DNA of 18,059 bases, from positions 1-18,059 of the forward strand of contig BBFD01000048.1 of assembly GCA_001313065.1 (NCBI GenBank), read 5' to 3'. How positions within the stretch are numbered: position 1 is the stretch's first letter; each line of letters begins with the position of its first letter. The stretch comes from Silvimonas sp. JCM 19000 (GTDB lineage Bacteria; Pseudomonadota; Gammaproteobacteria; Burkholderiales; Chitinibacteraceae). A program made the translations under genes and the position numbers. The notes under the pieces were generated by a model that was not told the DNA's origin, did no database searches, and saw nothing but the letters and a program-made list of their open reading frames with translations. This document shows, piece after piece, positions 16,604 through 18,059 of this stretch.

Positions 16604-17429
16604 ATGTATCAGGTAATCGCGTCCGACCTTGACGGCACTTTGCTGGATGCCGACCACACGGTCGATCAGTTCACCGCCACCACCCTGCGCGAGCTGCAAG
16701 CGCGCGGCGTGCCTATCGTGTTGGCCACAGGGCGCCATTACTGTGATGTCAAAGGCATCCGCGACGTGCTCGGCATCCGCGCCTGGCTGGTCACCTCCAA
16801 CGGTGCGCGCGTGCATGATCCTGATAACCGCCTGATGCACAAAGAAGATATCGATCCGGCCATGGCGCGCCAGTTGCTGCAGCCGGAGTTTTCGGCGGGC
16901 ACCCACCTCAACGCCTATCAAGACGAAACCTGGCTGGCCGACCGGCATCTGGACTGGCTGGCTGATCTGCACCAGGACTCCGGTTTTACGTTTGATGTGG
17001 TCGACCTGAAAAAACCACAGCGGCGAAGGCATCGCCAAGGTGCTGTACATCGGCGAACACGAACATCTGCTCGATCTGGAAGCCCGGTTGCTGGAGCGCT
17101 TTGGCGACACGCTCTATATCACGTTCTCAATGCCGGACTGTCTGGAAGTGATGGCGCCCACCGTATCGAAAGGTCATGCGCTGCAAGTAGTGCTGGATGA
17201 ACTGCAGTTGCCGGCAGCCGATTGCGTTGCGTTTGGCGATGGGCTGAACGATATCTTCTTGCTGAAGACGGCTGGCCATCCGTTCATGATGGGCAATGCC
17301 GCGCCGCGCTTGATGGAAACGCTGCCCGATGTGCCGCGCATCGGACGTAATTCCGAGGCCGCTGTGGCGCACAAATTGCGGGAATTGTTTGAACTGCCGC
17401 CGCTGGCTGAATCGGTGGCTGCAGACTAA
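16604..17429 (+). CDS. Cof-type HAD-superfamily sugar-phosphatase, one frameshift
   Basis: A cytosolic Cof/IIB-type HAD hydrolase of 274 aa after correction. HAD motif I is SDLDGTLLD with nucleophile D8 and acid/base D10. Motif II is the VTSNGA region, preceded by the typical VLATGRHY. Motif III is the SKGHALQVVL lysine, and motif IV is FGDGLNDIFLL. A cap domain lies between motifs II and III. The A6 run at 17009-17014 (should be five) breaks the frame, and the corrected join reads VVDLKNHSGEGIAKVLYIGE. The family dephosphorylates varied sugar phosphates and cofactors such as PLP, and the substrate is not predictable here. The start is supported by AAGGA 7 nt before the ATG. It is divergent from the HD-GYP gene with a 166-bp gap. 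Confidence 0.92.
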
Positions 17430-17448
17430 GCCGCATCCGCGCATACGC

Positions 17449-17480
17449 AAAAAAAGGGCAGCCTGCAGGCTGCCTTTTTT
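17449..17480. terminator. Bidirectional terminator
   Basis: GGCAGCC pairs with GGCTGCC around TGCA, flanked by a run of A on the left and six T on the right. It sits between the convergent stops of the HAD gene (17429, +) and the thioredoxin-like gene (17506, -). Confidence 0.9.
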
Positions 17481-17505
17481 GTTGGCGTAGGTTTAACCGC
17501 CGCGC

Positions 17506-17743
17506 TTAGCGCAGGTCGTCCAGCGCCGCGCCGTAATTGATATGGAACGGCAAGCCATCGATCACCAGCACCGGCACCGACTTCACACCGAGGGCGGCGG
17601 CTTCTTCAAGGCGCGATTTGTCGGTGCCAGATGCACAATTTCTACGTCAAACCGGGCCGGATCAAGGGCGCTGGCCACTTGCTGTTCAGCTTCGATACAT
17701 ACCGGGCAACCGGCGTGGAAAAAAACACAGCTTTGCTAGACAT
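17506..17743 (-). CDS. Small thioredoxin/glutaredoxin-like protein (CPVC), two frameshifts
   Basis: A thioredoxin-fold protein of about 78 aa after correction. It starts MSSKAVFF and has the redox motif CPVC at 12-15 (HAGCPVCIEAEQQ). It continues with DVEIVHLGTDKSRLEEAAAL and the cis-proline segment VKSVPVLVIDGLPFHI, ending NYGAALDDLR. Two errors break it: the A/T7 run at 17719-17725 next to the active site (five or eight expected) and a G missing at about 17627 (HLGTDK). A thiol-disulfide exchange role in the cytosol is likely, with the partner unknown. The start is well supported by AAAGGAG 8 nt before the ATG. It lies 97 nt downstream of the MocR gene on the same strand. Confidence 0.85.
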
Positions 17744-17840
17744 TACACAAACTCCTTTACAGCAATAAGAGCGGGGATAACCGCTCGGGGTCCGAGCGCG
17801 GGCATGGATACACGCCCGCATCGGGAATGGGTCGCGCCGG

Positions 17841-18059
17841 TCAAGCCAGGCAACGCTGCAAATCCGGTAGCAGGCGCTGCAATTGCGCGGGTTCCAGCTC
17901 GGCAATGGTGATGCGCAAACCAGGCACGGTGTGCTGCACTGAAAAACGCCTCGCCACTGCGCAGCAGCCAGCCAAGCCGGGCCATGGCATGGGCAATCGC
18001 CAAACCGGGCCGTGCCAGCGGCAGCCACACATTCAGGCCATCACCCGGCGCGGCCGTGG
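17841..18059 (-). CDS. C-terminus of a PLP-domain (MocR/PdxR-like) regulator or aminotransferase, one frameshift
   Basis: This is the last 70 or so codons of a protein whose start is beyond the right edge. The visible part, GDGLNVWLPLARPGLAIAHA, then LGWLLRSGEAF, then SVQHTVPGLRITIAEL and a LQRLLPDL tail, is the typical end of the aminotransferase-like domain of GntR/MocR-type regulators (the DGLNVWLPL, GEAF and GLRIT blocks). The frame breaks at the A5 run 17942-17946. With four bases GEAFSVQH is recovered, along with the stop at 17841. The N-terminal winged helix, if present, is not in the window, so a plain aminotransferase cannot be excluded. Confidence 0.75.

Noticed and set aside
1340..17946. 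Programmed frameshifting or transcriptional slippage as a shared regulatory system
   Set aside because: The breaks hit unrelated housekeeping genes, often near conserved motifs, and half involve C/G losses that slippage at A/T runs cannot explain.
1264..18059. True pseudogenisation across the region
   Set aside because: About thirty single-base indels with no in-frame nonsense substitutions, intact motifs on both sides, and corrected lengths in whole codons near family size argue for sequence error rather than decay.

Overview
The window looks like a chromosomal segment of a GC-rich betaproteobacterium. A Neisseriales-type genome (Chromobacteriaceae or Chitinibacteraceae) is my best guess, from the haemoprotein-type sulfite reductase coupled to a DUF934 gene, the nemR/nemA pair and the PepN and MocR sequence style. 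The taxon is an inference, not a demonstration. I recognise no phage, plasmid, IS or CRISPR content and no rRNA or tRNA gene.

Layout, left to right: (1) the N-terminus of a Gly/Ser-rich lipoprotein leaving the left edge (-), then about 580 bp without a convincing gene; (2) a small unknown protein (-); (3) a signalling and iron block: a single-domain receiver, a NarL/FixJ regulator and a ferritin-like protein, all (-), divergent from a CHASE3 sensor histidine kinase (+); (4) an entericidin-like lipopeptide and an unknown single-TM protein, both (-); (5) a PLP aminotransferase (-) divergent from a MarR regulator (+), with twin palindromic operators between them; (6) sulfite reductase and DUF934 (-); (7) a roughly 670 bp repeat-rich intergenic region; (8) aminopeptidase N pepN (+), the TetR regulator nemR (+) and the old yellow enzyme nemA (+); (9) an HD-GYP protein (-); (10) a Cof-type HAD phosphatase (+); (11) a thioredoxin-like CPVC protein (-) and the C-terminus of a MocR/PLP regulator (-) leaving the right edge.

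The dominant anomaly is that almost every conserved gene is split by one or more single-base frameshifts, about thirty in 18 kb. They fall into two classes: wrong lengths of A/T runs, and single C or G bases missing from short C or G runs. Motifs and reading sense resume immediately after each break, and the corrected lengths come out as whole codons near family size. I therefore read these as sequence errors rather than gene decay, and I annotate the genes across the breaks. Only the left-edge lipoprotein fragment, the 753-1058 gene, the ferritin-like gene and marR are uninterrupted.

The genes suggest ordinary housekeeping with some stress functions: sulfur assimilation (cysI/DUF934), electrophile detoxification (nemRA), a two-component system next to iron storage, peptide turnover (pepN) and c-di-GMP-type signalling (HD-GYP). 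I do not see a clearly new system. The best leads are the regulatory DNA: twin 15-bp operators exactly 42 bp apart, a probable NemR box that becomes perfect when one C is restored, and a mosaic repeat region before pepN.
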